The notes beneath the pieces were generated by a model. It searched no databases, had not been told where the DNA came from, and saw nothing but the letters and a program-made list of their open reading frames with translations. A stretch of DNA of 64,000 nt from Pontibacter beigongshangensis. Lineage in GTDB: Bacteria > Bacteroidota > Bacteroidia > Cytophagales > Hymenobacteraceae. A program made the translations under genes and the position numbers. Positions 43,533 to 54,000 of the stretch are shown here, piece by piece. Location of the stretch: the NCBI RefSeq assembly GCF_014332515.1, contig NZ_VFSD01000006.1, positions 157,136 through 221,135 of the forward strand, given 5' to 3'. Numbering within the stretch: position 1 is the first letter of the stretch; each line of letters begins with the position of its first letter.

Positions 43533-44106
43533 AAATACTGTCCGGGGTTTTCTACTTCCAAAATTAGCCTTTCTAACGTTCCAATTCAGGAAAAAATATT
43601 AGAAATAAAGAGAAAGTTTGGTGCTATGAAAGGAAAAGCAGAGAATGTTGAATTTAAATCGGTAGGAGGGTGGGTAGAGGTATTATAGGCGAATTGGAAG
43701 AGCACAGGCACCAGCAGCGGCAAAACCCTCTGGAGGGGCATTTTCATTAGAAAAATTTCAGAAACTATTTTACAGCAAGCGCAGTAGTATGCTTCTGTTG
43801 TAGCAGAACTCCTGCTGCAGCGGTAGCAGGGGCCCGGGCCGAAACAATGGAGATTACCACCCGATGCAGCCTCTTACGCGCAAGGCCATGCAAATGAGTG
43901 ATTGTATTTTAAAACTCTTTGTAGCCTGCGTCTCGTATAAACGAACAGTTATATTGTACTATAGGTAGTGCCGGTTAAGCACGTAAAATGTGCCCGGGCG
44001 CTGTTTTTCTGATACATTTAAAAACTTGTATATAATTAAAAAAACGGTTTCGTAGATTTGGTTCAAAATTTGAAATAGCGAGCTTAACCGTTAAAAATTT
44101 AAAGAA
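43533..44106. other. 574-bp divergent non-coding gap
   Basis: Between the FAH operon and the M48 gene. Reverse short repeat at 43728-43758 with CAG-rich stretch 43700-43720. Near the M48 gene a TAGATTTG (44053-44060) fits the Bacteroidota -7 box TAnnTTTG, but the nearest upstream TTG (44026) is further away than usual, so this is tentative. Confidence 0.5.
43728..43758 (-). repeat. Short repeat copy p (reverse)
   Basis: CTCTGGAGGGGCATTTTCAT, TAGAAAAATTT, with CAGCAGCGG tail before it. Confidence 0.8.
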
Positions 44107-44904
44107 ATGATGAAGCAAATAATCACGTTTACATTAGCTGTTGTGATGTTGGTAGCCTGTACCACGGTTCCCATCACCGGCAGAAGGCAGTTTTCTCTGG
44201 TGCCTGATTCGCAGATGATGGCCCTCAGCTACGACGCCTACGACCAGTTTCTGAAAGAGAATAAACTGTCTAACGACGCTCAGGCGACCGCCATGGTAAA
44301 GCGCACCGGTCAGAAAATACAGCGGGCAGTGGAGCAATACATGGCCCAGAACAATATGTCGGATCAACTGCAAGGGTTTAAGTGGGAGTTTAACCTTATT
44401 CAGGACGACCAGGTGAATGCCTGGGCGATGGCAGGGGGTAAGACGGTGGTGTATACCGGCCTGTTGCCAGTGGCTCAAAACGAGACAGGCTTAGCGGTGG
44501 TAATGGGCCACGAAATTGCCCACGCCATTGCCAAGCACAGCAGCGAGCGCATGAGCCAGCAACTGGCGCAGCAGTTCGGTGGCATGACCCTGCAGGCACT
44601 GGCCAGTTCGCAGCCACAGGCCACACAGTCTTTAATTAATACAGTGTATGGTGTTGGTTCTGGTGTCGGGTTGTTAAAATACGGCCGTACACAAGAGTCT
44701 GAGGCAGATCACCTGGGGCTGATCTTCATGGCCATGGCAGGCTACAATCCGCAGGAGGCCATCCCTTTCTGGGAGCGGATGCAGGCCAAAGCAGGAGGCG
44801 CCTCACAACCGGAGTTTTTGTCCACTCACCCAAGCTCCGAGACACGTATCAGTAACCTCCGCAGGCTAATGCCAGAGGCGCAGAAGTACTATAAAGGCAG
44901 CTGA
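44107..44904 (+). CDS. M48-family metallopeptidase lipoprotein
   Basis: 265 residues. Lipoprotein signal with Cys18 (LVACTTVPITGRRQFSLVP), zinc motif HEIAH (135-139) and third-ligand region SEADHLGLIFMAMAGYNP. It matches LoiP/BepA-like envelope peptidases that act in outer-membrane protein quality control. Lone gene with a long upstream region. Confidence 0.93.
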   Translation: MMKQIITFTLAVVMLVACTTVPITGRRQFSLVPDSQMMALSYDAYDQFLKENKLSNDAQATAMVKRTGQKIQRAVEQYMAQNNMSDQLQGFKWEFNLIQDDQVNAWAMAGGKTVVYTGLLPVAQNETGLAVVMGHEIAHAIAKHSSERMSQQLAQQFGGMTLQALASSQPQATQSLINTVYGVGSGVGLLKYGRTQESEADHLGLIFMAMAGYNPQEAIPFWERMQAKAGGASQPEFLSTHPSSETRISNLRRLMPEAQKYYKGS

Positions 44905-45159
44905 GCCCTTGTTGCAGCAAGAAGGCAATGGCACTTTTGCCACGTTTTAAAAGGCCAGCCCTGAAGAGCAGAGCATTTTCAAGAAAAGTCCGTGAAAGCG
45001 GTTGCGGTAGTCATACTTTCGGCTGTGTAACAGCTGATAAAGCAATATCAGAACTACTGCAGCCAGTTTCCCGGACTTTTTAGATTATAATGAGAAATAA
45101 TCTAAAAAGAATAAAAAAAATGAACATATTGCAATATGTAAAAATCCATAGCATAATTC

Positions 45160-45834
45160 ATGAATTCCTTTTCCTTATATCACTATATTTCCTCCGCTTT
45201 AAACTTAAGAGCGGTTTTATTAGGTCTTTTGGGCCTGATGATAACTGCCAGTTCCTGCACCAATAGCGAAGGAATTCCGGAAGAAAGCGACACCGATTTT
45301 GTAGATAATATTGAGGCTATGGCCCCGGCCGATACTACAGCGGAAGCAGAGATAGCGCTGCCCGAGAAAAAGTACGACGGCCAGCTACTGGCACAAGTGG
45401 TGTTCGACTCGGTAGATTATATTGTGCCGAGGGAGCAGTTGCTGCAGCCTTTTATTCTCGAGTTTGGAGACGGCACCGTGGTGGACAAAGTGATGATCCG
45501 AAAGGTGCAGGAAGATAAAGCCAGCGAGCCGGCTTATTATGTTGTAGGAATCGGTATGCTGAATGGAGCCTTCCGGTCTATGGCCCTGCAACTGGATGTA
45601 GCCTCTGATAACAGTCTGTACCTAAGCTCTCAGGCCACAAAGTTCATATGCAATGGCAATGCGACCTGCGGGTTCTGTTATTTCAATTTTAAAGGAAACA
45701 AGATTGTGGGCTGCTCCTGCGAATCCGGCCAGTCTGCAGACAGCAGCGATTGCAAGCAGCAGGTCAGCGAAGGAAACATGCTGCTCAAGCGGGGTGTAAA
45801 GCTCCGGAGATACCGGGAGCTGGAAGAAGGGTAG
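45160..45834 (+). CDS. Cys-rich lipoprotein, unknown
   Basis: 224 residues. Hydrophobic N-terminus with lipobox-like MITASSC (Cys33); the unusually long, aromatic segment before the hydrophobic core suggests the true start could be later, but no better Met is visible. The mature part is acidic then beta-rich, ending in a cysteine cluster: CNGNATCGFC, then GCSC and DC, six Cys in about 40 residues. The pattern could hold a metal or form disulfides. No family recognised. Confidence 0.72.
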   Translation: MNSFSLYHYISSALNLRAVLLGLLGLMITASSCTNSEGIPEESDTDFVDNIEAMAPADTTAEAEIALPEKKYDGQLLAQVVFDSVDYIVPREQLLQPFILEFGDGTVVDKVMIRKVQEDKASEPAYYVVGIGMLNGAFRSMALQLDVASDNSLYLSSQATKFICNGNATCGFCYFNFKGNKIVGCSCESGQSADSSDCKQQVSEGNMLLKRGVKLRRYRELEEG

Positions 45835-45850
45835 CAGCAGCCTAAAACCA

Positions 45851-45911
45851 AATTATTCTAATAAAAAAGGCCCTTCCGGATCTTGGAAGGGCCTTTTTTA
45901 TTAGAATAATT
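45851..45911. terminator. Short repeat copy q: complete palindrome/terminator
   Basis: Perfect 27-bp arms (45851-45877, 45885-45911), loop GGATCTT. Each arm reads head AATTATTCTAATAAAAAA plus GGCCCTTCC. Bidirectional terminator between convergent genes, and the only fully symmetrical copy in the window. Confidence 0.9.
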
Positions 45912-45970
45912 ACGATCACCTTTACATGCCGGCAGCATTCCGGCCCATAACGCAGGGCCAGAAAATCATT

Positions 45971-46783
45971 CTAGGAAAGGCTGCTCTGCAGGCTCCGCAG
46001 CCGGATGCGGGTCAGCACTTTTTTGGTATAGAGCGGGAAATCGCCTTTCATCATCCAGTCGTAGTAGCTCGGCTCCTTCTTCAGCACTTCCGCTACCGGC
46101 ACGTTGCGGTGCTTCCCGAAGTTAAAGACTTCCTCGCCTGCCTGGTTGTAGATGATGCGCCCCGAGAGGTCGGCCGTTTTCTGGAACGTGAACTTGTGCA
46201 GCTGCGCCATATCGTTCTGCACCGGAAATTCCTCTACGCCTTCTTTTGTTTCCAGGGGCGTGTTTTCGTAGCGGTCCAGCTGGGCCATCAGAATTTTGTA
46301 GGTGGCTACGGTGTCGGCTTCGGCGCTGTGGGCATTTTCGAGTTTCTCGTCGCAGTAAAACTTGTAAGCGGCTGAGAGCGTGCGCTGCTCCATCTGGTGA
46401 AACACGCGGCAAACATCCACGATATGGCGGTTCTCAATGTCGAAATCGATGCCAACCCGCAAAAACTCCTCTGCCAGCAACGGAATATCGAACCGGATCA
46501 GGTTGTATCCGCCCAGGTCACAGCCTTTCATAAACTGGTCGAGGTCGCGTGCGATCTGCTGAAAAGTAGGAGCGTCCTTCACGTCCTCATCATAGATATG
46601 GTGAATCAGGCTCGACTCCAGCGGAACGGGAATGGTGGGGTTCACCCGTCGGGTCTTTAAAATTTCTTCGCCATCGGGTTTAATTTTCAGCATGCTGACT
46701 TCCACGATCCGGTCTTTGCAGATGTCGGTGCCGGTGGTTTCGAGGTCGAAGAAAATGATGGGGCGCTTGAGCTTCAGTTTCAT
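45971..46783 (-). CDS. DnaQ-like 3'-5' exonuclease
   Basis: 270 residues. DEDDh exonuclease domain (about 8-175): Exo I FFDLETTGTD (D13, E15), Exo II YNLIRFDIPLL, Exo III HSAEADTVATYKIL. The C-terminal part (about 200-270, VFNFGKHRNVPVAEVLKKEP) is the small YxxFGKHxGxP-type module seen in Bacteroidota DNA exonucleases. Likely a repair or proofreading-type nuclease. Operon with mpl (19-bp gap). Confidence 0.92.
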   Translation of the reverse strand: MKLKLKRPIIFFDLETTGTDICKDRIVEVSMLKIKPDGEEILKTRRVNPTIPVPLESSLIHHIYDEDVKDAPTFQQIARDLDQFMKGCDLGGYNLIRFDIPLLAEEFLRVGIDFDIENRHIVDVCRVFHQMEQRTLSAAYKFYCDEKLENAHSAEADTVATYKILMAQLDRYENTPLETKEGVEEFPVQNDMAQLHKFTFQKTADLSGRIIYNQAGEEVFNFGKHRNVPVAEVLKKEPSYYDWMMKGDFPLYTKKVLTRIRLRSLQSSLS

Positions 46784-46802
46784 AAGGGAGCCTTAAGGGT
46801 AT

Positions 46803-48182
46803 TTACAGAATTGCTGTGGTAAGCGCCTCCAGGTTTAAATTATTAAAAGTGCCTGAGCTCATGAGCAGCAGGTTGGTATTAGTCCAGTTTACGTTTTGAA
46901 GCTCCTGCTGCAGGGCCTCCGAGTCGGTGAACACACGTATGCTGGGGTTACCGAAGCAAGTCTTAATTTCGGCCTCGCTTAGCCTCTCCATGCGCTTGTG
47001 CGCAATGGTGGCCGGGTTAAAGTACACCAGCGGCACATCGGCCTTGTTGAGGGCGTCTTTGTACTGCGGCAGAAACGCTTTGTTCAGGCTGCTGAACGTG
47101 TGCAGCTCCAGGCAGGCTACCAATTGCCGCTTCGGGAACTGCTGCTTCACTGCTTCGGTGGTGGCCTTTACTTTAGACGGCGCATGGGCAAAGTCGCGGA
47201 AAATAACCGACTGGGCGCTCTCACCGATCTTTTCCAGGCGCCGGGCGGCTCCTTTAAAGGTGCGCAGCGTCTCATAAAAATCGTGCGCCTTCACGCCTAG
47301 TTTTTTGCAGACTTCTTTTGCCGCGCTGATGTTCCGGAGGTTATGCTCCCCAAACAGCTGTATCTCCACATCACCTTCTTTTTTGGTGTGCAGGATGGTT
47401 TTGCCCTGCCGGATAGAATACTCGTGCACGCCATAGCCGATATAGTCAACCGTTTCGGGGTTGCGCGGAATGCTCACCAGCTGCGCCTGCTCATCGTCTT
47501 TGTCGTAGATAAGGGCGCCGGCTTTGGGTGTCATCTCCGCAAAAATGCGGAACTGCTCCCGGTACACCTCTGGCGTGGGGAACACATTGATATGGTCCCA
47601 GCTAATGCCGCTGATGACCCCGATGTGGTGGTGGTAGAGGTGGAATTTTGGGACTCGCTTGATGGGGTCAGAGAGGTACTCGTCTCCCTCAATAATTATA
47701 ATGGGAGCGTCGTCGGTGAGTTTTACCATCCGGTTAAAACCTTCGAGCTGAGCACCCACCGCGTAGTCGAACTTGCGGTTGAGGTGTTGCAGCACGTGCA
47801 GGATTATGGAAGTAATAGAGGTTTTGCCATGGCTGCCCCCGATCACGATGCGCTGCTTGTCTTTAGACTGCTCATAAATGAACTCCGGAAAAGAAAAGAT
47901 CGGGATACCAAGTTCCTGCGCCTTCAGCAGCTCCGGATTGTCGGCGCGGGCGTGCATGCCCAGGATCACGGCATCCGGGCGCTGGTTGAGCTTTTCCGGG
48001 AACCAGCCTTCCTGCTCCGGCAGCAGCCCGGCTGCGGCCAGCCTGCTTGTGGCGGGCTCAAAAATTTCGTCGTCAGAGCCGGTCACCTTCAGGCCCTTGT
48101 CGTGCAGGGCCAGGGCAAGGTTGTGCATAATGCTCCCGCCCATCGCGATCAGGTGAATAAAATTGAATTCCTTTCTCTCCAT
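46803..48182 (-). CDS. mpl: UDP-MurNAc:tripeptide ligase Mpl (Mur ligase)
   Basis: 459 residues, Mur-ligase architecture: N-terminal Rossmann MGGSIMHNLALALHDKG (about 14-30), ATP-binding P-loop GGSHGKTSITS (about 117-127), DEYLSDPIKR and a C-terminal domain. Compared with MurC it has the features of Mpl, which re-attaches recycled L-Ala-D-Glu-mDAP to UDP-MurNAc in peptidoglycan recycling. The MurC alternative is less likely because MurC normally lies in the dcw cluster. Confidence 0.88.
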   Translation of the reverse strand: MERKEFNFIHLIAMGGSIMHNLALALHDKGLKVTGSDDEIFEPATSRLAAAGLLPEQEGWFPEKLNQRPDAVILGMHARADNPELLKAQELGIPIFSFPEFIYEQSKDKQRIVIGGSHGKTSITSIILHVLQHLNRKFDYAVGAQLEGFNRMVKLTDDAPIIIIEGDEYLSDPIKRVPKFHLYHHHIGVISGISWDHINVFPTPEVYREQFRIFAEMTPKAGALIYDKDDEQAQLVSIPRNPETVDYIGYGVHEYSIRQGKTILHTKKEGDVEIQLFGEHNLRNISAAKEVCKKLGVKAHDFYETLRTFKGAARRLEKIGESAQSVIFRDFAHAPSKVKATTEAVKQQFPKRQLVACLELHTFSSLNKAFLPQYKDALNKADVPLVYFNPATIAHKRMERLSEAEIKTCFGNPSIRVFTDSEALQQELQNVNWTNTNLLLMSSGTFNNLNLEALTTAIL

Positions 48183-48338
48183 ATGTCGTGCAGGTATAAT
48201 AGCAATCTCACAAATTTAGAATTCATTCCCTAAATAAAAATAGGGGGAAGGTAATATGTTGATATCTTGCCCATGAATGTGGATTACTCTGGCGGCTTTG
48301 TGGATTAATAAAAAGCGCAGATGGTTAAATTTGTGAGT

Positions 48339-49910
48339 ATGGAGGAGATGAAAACGAATGTGAGGCCGGCTACCAACCGGAACAACTGGACGAAAAGAGC
48401 ACCAGCTGTGTCGGAGCTTGGCAAGATGCCCCCACAGGCCATTGACCTGGAGGAGGCAGTGTTGGGGGCGCTGATGCTGGAAAAAGACGCCCTGACGACA
48501 GTAATTGATATCCTGCGTCCGCAAAGCTTTTACAAAGAATCGCACCAGCGTATTTTCAAAGCCATCCTGGCCCTTTTCGATAAATCGGAACCCATCGACA
48601 TTCTGACGGTAACGCAGGAACTGCGCGAGATCGGGGAGCTGGAGCTGGCTGGTGGCGCTTATTACGTGACGCAACTCACCTCCCGTGTTAACTCGGCTGC
48701 CAACATCGAGTACCACGCCCGCATTATTTCGGAAAACTCCATTAAGCGCGACCTGATCTCCATTTCGTCTGAGGTACTCACCAGAGCCTTTGAAGACACT
48801 ACCGACGTATTTGATCTGCTGGACAGCACCGAGGCGAAGCTCTACGAAGTGTCAGAGTCGAACATCCGGAAAAACTTCGACGACATGCGCTCGCTCATGC
48901 ACCAGGCCCTGAAAGAACTGGAGGAGAAGCGCAAGCAGGAAGATGGCCTGACCGGTGTGCCGAGTGGCCTGACGGCGCTGGACCGTGTTACCTCTGGCTG
49001 GCAGAAATCGGACCTTATTATTCTGGCTGCCCGCCCCGCCATGGGTAAAACGGCCTTCGTGCTTTCGTGCCTGCGCAATGCCGCCGTAGATTTTAAGAAA
49101 GGCGTGGCGATCTTCTCGCTCGAGATGTCGTCGCTGCAGCTGGTTAACCGTTTAATTTCTTCCGAAGCCGAGCTTGACTCTGAGAAGATCAAGAAAGGAA
49201 GCCTGGAGGAGTACGAGTGGGCGCAGCTGAACCATAAAATTTCCAGACTCACCGAAGCCCCCATTTTTATTGATGATACGCCGGGCCTTTCTATCCGGGA
49301 GCTACGTACCAAGTGCCGCCGCCTGAAGGCGCAGTATGACATCCAGATGATCATTATTGACTACCTGCAGCTGATGAGTGGCAACGCCGATGGCAAGGGT
49401 GGTGGTAACCGGGAGCAGGAAATCGCCTCTATCTCGCGGGCGCTGAAGATGCTGGCCAAAGAGCTGAGTGTGCCGGTAATTGCGCTCTCGCAGTTGAGCC
49501 GCGCCGTGGAGACGCGTGGTGGCGATAAACGCCCGATGCTATCCGACTTACGTGAATCGGGCTCTATAGAGCAGGACGCCGACATGGTGCTCTTCCTCTA
49601 CCGCCCCGAATACTACGGGCTCACCGAAGATGAGATGGGCAATCCGACTGCCGGCATCGGCGAAGTAATTATAGCCAAGCACCGGAACGGCTCGCTGGAA
49701 AACGTGCAGCTCAAATTTATAGGCAAGTACACCAAGTTCACGAACCTCGACAATGACTACAGTGGTGGCGATGGCGGCTTCAACGCCCTTCCGAACAGCA
49801 CCTTCGATGCAGAATCGCCTGGCTCCATACGCCTGGGCAGCCGCATGAACGATGGCGGCAACAGCGGTGGAGGCTTCCCGGCATCTAACTTCGAAGAACC
49901 TCCTTTTTAG
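48339..49910 (+). CDS. dnaB: Replicative DNA helicase DnaB
   Basis: Hexameric replication-fork helicase. N-terminal domain begins MPPQAIDLEEAVLGALMLEKDA; RecA-like C-domain with Walker A RPAMGKTAF, Walker B IIIDYLQLM, and the DnaB-specific LRESGSIEQDADMVLFLYR. About 523 residues from the ATG at 48339; ATGs at 48321 and 48348 are in frame too. I favour 48339 or 48348 because a TAAATTTG (-7-like) box at 48326-48333 would put transcription start downstream of 48321. Gly/Asn-rich tail is normal. Confidence 0.97.
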   Translation: MEEMKTNVRPATNRNNWTKRAPAVSELGKMPPQAIDLEEAVLGALMLEKDALTTVIDILRPQSFYKESHQRIFKAILALFDKSEPIDILTVTQELREIGELELAGGAYYVTQLTSRVNSAANIEYHARIISENSIKRDLISISSEVLTRAFEDTTDVFDLLDSTEAKLYEVSESNIRKNFDDMRSLMHQALKELEEKRKQEDGLTGVPSGLTALDRVTSGWQKSDLIILAARPAMGKTAFVLSCLRNAAVDFKKGVAIFSLEMSSLQLVNRLISSEAELDSEKIKKGSLEEYEWAQLNHKISRLTEAPIFIDDTPGLSIRELRTKCRRLKAQYDIQMIIIDYLQLMSGNADGKGGGNREQEIASISRALKMLAKELSVPVIALSQLSRAVETRGGDKRPMLSDLRESGSIEQDADMVLFLYRPEYYGLTEDEMGNPTAGIGEVIIAKHRNGSLENVQLKFIGKYTKFTNLDNDYSGGDGGFNALPNSTFDAESPGSIRLGSRMNDGGNSGGGFPASNFEEPPF

Positions 49911-50009
49911 GATATTAGATACTAGATTTTAGATTCAAGATCTTTTAAGTTGAGCATTCGAAACTCAGGGATATAGATAATTATCTGATAGTTCTTCAGC
50001 TAAGGCAAC

Positions 50010-50044
50010 AGAAGAGCCGCTGCAGGATGTGCAGCGGCTCTTCT
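50010..50044 (+). terminator. dnaB terminator
   Basis: 14-bp perfect stem AGAAGAGCCGCTGC / GCAGCGGCTCTTCT, 7-base loop, then ATTTTA. Confidence 0.82.
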
Positions 50045-50051
50045 ATTTTAG

Positions 50052-50080
50052 ATTATTCGAATGGTTTAGGCCCTCCGGAG
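50052..50080 (+). repeat. Short repeat copy r (forward)
   Basis: ATTATTCGAATGGTTTAGG, CCCTCCGGAG, tail CTTTCTGCTCCTCC. Confidence 0.8.
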
Positions 50081-50274
50081 CTTTCTGCTCCTCCTGACGC
50101 TACTGCTGTCAGAATCAGGATTTACAGGATATTAGGATGTGCAGGATGGTTCTTGTCATAATATTTTTATGGAGCCCTAACCTAAATAATTTACAGAATT
50201 AGATAATTTTCAGAGTAAGAATTCTCTAATTCACTCTCGCCTTAATCTATTCACTCATTCAAAATTCACACCTC

Positions 50275-50859
50275 CTACATCCACTGCACCTTTTCTTCCA
50301 GGGCCACCGTTCGTTTGCCAGTTGGGGCGGGTTTGTCGGTGTAACCGAGGTAGAGGATGCCGAGCACCAGGTCTTCTTCGCCAAGCTGGAGATATTCTTT
50401 CATGGCGGGTTTGTACGCCATGCCGCCGGAGCCCCAGTAGCTGGCAATTCCTAAAGCCGTAGCGCCCAGCAGCACGTTTTGTATGGCGCAGGAGGTAGCG
50501 GCAATTTCTTCGAGCGCCGGTATTTTGGGTAGGTCGCCACGCTGCATGTAGGCTACGATCAGGTGCGAAGCTCCGTCGCCCATGTGCAGTAGCTTTTCGT
50601 ATTTGAAGAGCTGGTAATCTTCTTCTCTGGTGTTAGATTTATATAGGTCTGCGTGTGCCTGACAGAAGTCTTTTACTTTTTTACCGGTATATACCCTGAA
50701 TCGCCAGGGCTCTGTGTGCCCATGGGTGGGGGCCCAGTCTGCCAGTTGCAAGAGCTGCTTTACCTGCTCATCGGGTATCTGTTGCCCGTTCATCTGGGCG
50801 GGCTTTATGGTTCTGCGGTTGCGGATTACCTGGGCTATCTCTAAGAATGTATCGCTCAT
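50275..50859 (-). CDS. Nitroreductase-family protein (YdjA-like)
   Basis: 194 residues, FMN-dependent nitroreductase fold. IRNRRTIKPAQMNGQ with the Arg-Arg FMN-binding start, LADWAPTHGHTEPWRFRV, and LGIASYWGSGGMAY. The THGHTEPWRF signature points to the YdjA/TdsD-type subgroup with small substrates. Monocistronic between repeat copies. Confidence 0.93.
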   Translation of the reverse strand: MSDTFLEIAQVIRNRRTIKPAQMNGQQIPDEQVKQLLQLADWAPTHGHTEPWRFRVYTGKKVKDFCQAHADLYKSNTREEDYQLFKYEKLLHMGDGASHLIVAYMQRGDLPKIPALEEIAATSCAIQNVLLGATALGIASYWGSGGMAYKPAMKEYLQLGEEDLVLGILYLGYTDKPAPTGKRTVALEEKVQWM

Positions 50860-50948
50860 TTTAATCTTTCAATGTTTGTGCAAAGATAAGGCCTTTCTGA
50901 ATGTTATAGGACAGAAGATTTTTCCGGACAGCAGCAACAGCCATTAGG

Positions 50949-50979
50949 CCTCCGGAGGGGCTATTTCATTAGAATAATT
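50949..50979 (-). repeat. Short repeat copy s (reverse)
   Basis: CCTCCGGAGGGGC, TATTTCATTAGAATAATT; CAGCAGCAACAG before it. Confidence 0.82.
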
Positions 50980-51043
50980 TAGCTGTGGCAGCGGCTTGCA
51001 GTTTTCACGGTAAGGGTGAGGGTAATTCATGGGTAGATTTGTG

Positions 51044-54000
51044 TCATAACAGCGCGATTCTCTTCACCACCATCCCGCGCTCCGTCCGGATTGCCACCAG
51101 GTAAACTCCCGCAGCGTTTGCCGACAAGTCTATTTCCAGTTTGTATGACAGTCCGGAGTTCAGTAGCTGGTCATGCACCAATCTTCCTCTTACATCATAA
51201 ACCTGCACGGCCTGCACATCAAAATCGGCTTTAACAAAGTCTATGGTGATGTGGCCGGAGCTGGGGTTTGGATAAACCTCTATAGCCTGCTGCGGGGTGA
51301 GGGGCTCCAGCTCGAAATCAGCCAGGGCGCGTCCGCCGCTGCCTGCCACCATTACCTTGCCGGTTGCCGCGCCACGCGGAACACGTACTTTAAAGGAGGA
51401 GGCAGAGGAACTGAGGATGACGGCTTCCATGCCACTGAAGCTTACCGTATCCTGACGGCCCAGCGTCAGAAAGTGCTGCCCCTTCAACTCCACTACAGTG
51501 CCTACGCTGGCCCTGGCTGGGTGCACGGTTATAATAAGAGGTGCTGGTATCACTTCAAATGCTGTAGAAGTTGTGCCGCCGGGCGTGGTAACACTGATGG
51601 TACCTGTCTGCGCTCCTTCCGGCACCCGTACCTGGAGCACCTGCTCCCCGGCCTGCAGCACCTGTGCCTGCGTAGTGCCAAATTGTATTAAGTTTCGGGA
51701 GGCTTCACGTGAAAAGTTCTCTCCATATAACGATACTCTACCACCTACCCGCTGCATGGCGGTATCTGTAGAGGTGATCGCCGGGGCGTACCACACTTTG
51801 TACAAACCACTGCTCGCTGCCGTACCGCCTTTGGTATGTATGATGAAAGCTCCGGACACTGCTCCTACAGGTACTTTCACCATGATTTCATTCTCGCTAG
51901 TGCGGATCACTTCGCAGGTATGGGAGCCAAGCTGTACCTGTTCCAGCAACTCTTGCGACCAGTGACTACCCTGCAGCACTACCTCTGAGCCCACTAAGCC
52001 CTCTGCAGGACTGAAGCCGCTTACTACCGGCGGCTGGTACACCGTAAAGGCTGCACTGCTGTTGGCTCCTCCATTGGCTGTAATTACTTTGAGCGTACCA
52101 GTGCTGGCACCAGCCGGTACTCTCACTTTCAGCGATACGGCATCACCCTCTACTACCTCTGCCGGTATTCCGTTGAAGTAGACTTTATTGTCCTGCGCAT
52201 TGCCTGAGAACTTGGCTCCTGTAATGACTACCTCTGCTCCAAATCTGCCTGCTGCAGGTGTAAAGTTTGCTATTGCCGGAGTCATGATTACTTCTTCGGC
52301 TATAATCCGGTTCTCCTCTATTATCTCCTGTGGCATATCATAGATGCGGTTCACCGTCACGTTGGTGCGGATGGGAGAGTTGTAGTCGAAGAAAATGTCG
52401 GCGAAGTTCTCCACAGCTGTCTTTTCTGGCAGCTCTGCCTTTGGTTTGATGCTGAACTGGATATAGCCGTGGCTGCCGGGCTCGTTGCTGGTGCTGTCGG
52501 GCAGCAAGATGTTGTTGAAGGTCCAAGTGAGTACCGGCTGCCCTTTGCCGCTCACGCTAAAGTTGTAGTCATGAGAAGCGGCTCCCATTTGCAGGGTAGC
52601 TATGTCCAGGTGCTGCGAGAGGGTATCTACTACTACAACCTTATAGGCCACGTCGGTGCCGGTGTTTTGGAATCGGATCTTGTACTTGAGCGGTGTGTTG
52701 GTGGGGGTGTAGTTCTCCTCTGTCAGCCCTGTTGGCAACACCAGCTTGTCGTTGGGGTCGTAAGAGTCGATAATCGGCAGGCATTCTTCGGCTACCTCAG
52801 CCTCCTCGTCATCGGTAGGTAAGGCATTCACAAAGTTGGTGCTGACAGCGATGCGGGAGGCAATTTCGCGGCAGGCTTCCACCGTGGCGCTGGCAAGGGT
52901 GTTGTCGCCGTTCTCGTCCGGCTGATCTGCCTCCAGCCTGACAGTTCTTCCGCTGGCAGGTATGTGCAGCACCATGCTGTCGCCGGCGGCAAGTTGGTAA
53001 CCTTCCACTGTGGCCAGTTGCCCATCCTGGTAAATTCTGAACTGGCTCTCTGAGTCCATGTCTGCCTGACCGGTGTTTCTGATCACGAACCGGATGTGGC
53101 CGGTGGCATAATTGCAGACTCCTGTTATGGTGGTGGTCGCTTTTCCTTCTGCAGACTGGTTGCCTGGCGTTATCCAGGCTTTGGTGCAGACGGTGAGGCC
53201 ACGGATGCTTTCGTTTCCGCAGATTACCGAGTCCTGTATGGTGATGGTTCCTTTCTGTCCTATTGCTAAGGTTCCTGCCTCGAAGGCATAGGTGCCATTT
53301 GGCAGGCGGGTGTAAGGTTTGTCTGCAGACTTGAGCACCACATATTCTGGCAGTTGCAGGTACACGTTGGCATTTGCGGCTGAGGCAAAGCCGGTGTTGC
53401 TGTAGGAAATGGTAGTGGTGCCGGGGAAGCAGCGGCGGCGGCGCGTGGAGGAAACGCTGGCGCTGAGGTAGGGGGAGAGGGTGGCTTGGTTGGCGAAGTT
53501 GATGTTACCTGTTGTACCACCACCAGAATTGAAAAAAACTGTGTGAGTTCCTTCCGCTGTAGGACACACCTGCTCAATTTCGCGTATGACAGACTTTTTT
53601 GGCAGAATCTGCTTTATAGAAAATTTACCCTCGCCTACTTCCAGAGAATAGTTACCCGAATTATCTGTTATACCATAAAAAGGACCGGGCAATGCCTCTA
53701 CCACCATGCCTGCTATGCCTTGTTCATTATCCTTTAAACAATTGTTATTAGTATCATTGAAAATTGTTCCTGAAACTTGATTTGAGGCTACTTGATCAGG
53801 GTCTGTGCCATCACTAAAACAAACGACACTATTAATGCCTGCCACAAAGGCTCTGGAGCCTGAGCTGTTCACGCTAATACCACCGTCATGGTAATTATCG
53901 TCTCTCGCTATCAGAAACGGGTGATAGGAGCTGATGCCCAACATAACTTTTGTAATAGGGTCATATTTTATTATACGTCCCCGCTGCGTTATGTAAATGT

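Larger units (their letters stand above)
49911..50274. other. 364-bp convergent gap, dnaB/nitroreductase
   Basis: Holds the dnaB terminator (50010-50044), a forward short repeat (50052-50080 plus CTG-rich tail to about 50110) and AT-rich simple sequence. No gene. Confidence 0.6.

Noticed and set aside
47343..48233. 296-codon plus-strand frame opposite mpl
   Set aside because: Antisense shadow of a clear Mur ligase gene.
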